From Acidobacteriaceae bacterium (GTDB lineage: Bacteria > Acidobacteriota > Terriglobia > Terriglobales > Acidobacteriaceae), in contig JASHTU010000592.1 in the NCBI GenBank assembly GCA_030040395.1, forward strand, positions 1 through 5,519: a stretch of 5,519 nt of DNA. Direction: 5' to 3'. The notes below the pieces were generated by a model, which was not told the origin of the DNA, searched no databases, and worked only from the letters and a program-made list of their open reading frames with translations. Below are positions 4,621 through 5,519 of this stretch, piece after piece. Position numbers and translations under genes: made by a program. Position 1 is the stretch's first letter, and the number at the start of each line of letters is the position of its first letter.

Positions 4621-5519
4621 ATGAGGCCAGGTCTTTGGCGCGTTCTTGCGGTGTCGGTTGCGGCTGCCGCCAGTTGCGTATTCGCTCAAACCCCTACTCC
4701 CAACCCCGCACTGCTGGTTCTGTCCAAAACCGACCACGCGCTGGCGATTGTCGATCCCTCGAATCTGACCGTGATCGCCAAAGTTCCCGTGGGCAACGAT
4801 CCGCACGAAGTGGCGGCGTCAGAAGATGGCAAGACGGCTTACGTGACGAACTACGGCTACGGCGCGTACCACACCATTTCGCCGGTGGACCTGGTGGCGC
4901 AGAAACCGCTGCCAGTGATTGACACCGGAGCCTTAATCGGGCCGCACGGGATCACGTATCGCGATGGCGAGGTGTGGTTCACGGCGGAGGTGGCCAAGTC
5001 CATCGCGCGCTATAACCCGGCAACCGACAAGATCGACTGGATTATGGGAACCGGGCAGAACCGGACGCACATGATTTATGTGTTTCCCGGCGAGCGTCAG
5101 GTGGTGACCACCAATGTGAATTCGGGCACCATGTCCATTCTTGAGGAGTATTCGGTGCATCGCGACGAGCCCCTGCCGGGCGTTCCGCACGGGGCGATTT
5201 TGCCGCCGGGCAACGATTGGCTGGAGACGGTGATTCCGGTGGGCGAGCGCGACGAAGGGTTCGACGTGTCGCCGGACGGGGCGCAAGCGTGGACGGCGAG
5301 CCCCGCCGACGGCTCGGTGGCAGTGGTGGATATCGCTTCGAAGAAGCTCATCGACACGATACAGGCCGGCGCTACGGGCGCCAACCGGCTCAAGTTCACG
5401 CCCGATGGCAGGCTAGTGCTGATTTCGGCCGGTCCCAACCTGGTGGTGATCAATGTGGCCACACGCAAGGTGCTCAAGACGCTGCCGCTTGGACGCGGTA
5501 GCGGGGGCATTCTGATTCA
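4621..5519 (+). CDS. Exported YVTN-type beta-propeller protein (3' end outside the window)
   Basis: 299 codons are visible with no stop, so the gene runs past the edge. Residues 1-22 are a signal peptide: R2/R7 basic start, hydrophobic VLAVSVAAAASCVFA, likely cleavage after FA-22 before QTPTPNP. C19 preceded by AAS could be a poor lipobox, so a lipoprotein is a lesser alternative. Propeller blades recur about every 45 residues. Typical pieces are PVGNDPHEVAASEDGKTAYV (56-75) running into YVTN (74-77), GPHGITYRDGEVWFT (107-121), RTHMIYVFPGERQVVTTN (148-165), DEGFDVSPDGAQAWTAS (211-227) and NRLKFTPDGRLVLIS (255-269). A proline-rich insertion (about 182-205) separates the third and fourth visible units. 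YVTN/NHL-like propellers act as periplasmic or surface binding scaffolds, and some are lyases (Vgb-like). No catalytic assignment is possible from the visible part. The gene starts 85 bp after the DUF948-like gene; co-transcription is possible but a structured repeat lies between them. Confidence 0.88.
   Translation, partial: MRPGLWRVLAVSVAAAASCVFAQTPTPNPALLVLSKTDHALAIVDPSNLTVIAKVPVGNDPHEVAASEDGKTAYVTNYGYGAYHTISPVDLVAQKPLPVIDTGALIGPHGITYRDGEVWFTAEVAKSIARYNPATDKIDWIMGTGQNRTHMIYVFPGERQVVTTNVNSGTMSILEEYSVHRDEPLPGVPHGAILPPGNDWLETVIPVGERDEGFDVSPDGAQAWTASPADGSVAVVDIASKKLIDTIQAGATGANRLKFTPDGRLVLISAGPNLVVINVATRKVLKTLPLGRGSGGILI

Noticed and set aside
1..5519. CRISPR array, tRNA/rRNA, transposon ends, toxin-antitoxin or defence genes
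   Set aside because: I read for regular direct repeats with spacers, tRNA-like cloverleaf arms, transposase motifs and small paired genes and found none. The only tandem repeat is the coding 33-bp array.

Overview
The window is GC-rich and gene-dense. All four supported protein genes lie on the + strand. The protein set suggests a Gram-negative-type soil or environmental bacterium: a fused FAD/Fe-S hydroxyacid dehydrogenase, a YtxH-type membrane protein next to a DUF948-type membrane protein, then a secreted YVTN-type beta-propeller. My best guess is Acidobacteriota (Terriglobia-like). This is an inference from the gene pairing, the propeller sequence style and the codon usage; nothing in the window proves it.

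Layout. (1) About 101-3100: one long gene that joins in a single chain a GlcD/D-2-hydroxyglutarate-dehydrogenase-like flavin module, a ferredoxin-like Fe-S module and a CCG (GlcF/HdrB-type) module, the architecture of E. coli YdiJ. (2) 3101-3303: an intergenic stretch with a perfect 12-bp inverted repeat (3162-3173/3198-3209), then an AT-rich patch and a strong ribosome binding site. (3) 3304-3741: a YtxH-domain protein with one membrane span and an 11-residue repeat tail. (4) 3742-3980: a 239-bp non-coding gap with weak repeats only. (5) 3981-4535: a DUF948-like single-span coiled-coil protein. (6) 4536-4620: a short gap with a nested inverted repeat beginning at the stop codon, and a good ribosome binding site. 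(7) 4621 to the window edge: an exported beta-propeller protein, cut off by the window end.

The first gene is probably a separate metabolic unit: oxidation of a D-2-hydroxy acid such as lactate, glycolate or 2-hydroxyglutarate, with electrons passed through Fe-S centres. It is set off from the rest by the inverted repeat. The YtxH and DUF948 genes look like a functional pair. Both are small, N-terminally anchored, helical proteins, and both carry a VDRGRE signature. Their role is unknown, plausibly envelope organisation or stress. The propeller gene follows at 85 bp and may or may not share a transcript.

I found no tRNA, rRNA, CRISPR array, insertion sequence or obvious horizontally acquired island. 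I also see no convincing new multi-gene system. The features most worth checking are the hendecad repeat and shared motif of the YtxH/DUF948 pair, the asymmetric CCG module of the dehydrogenase, and the two intergenic inverted repeats.
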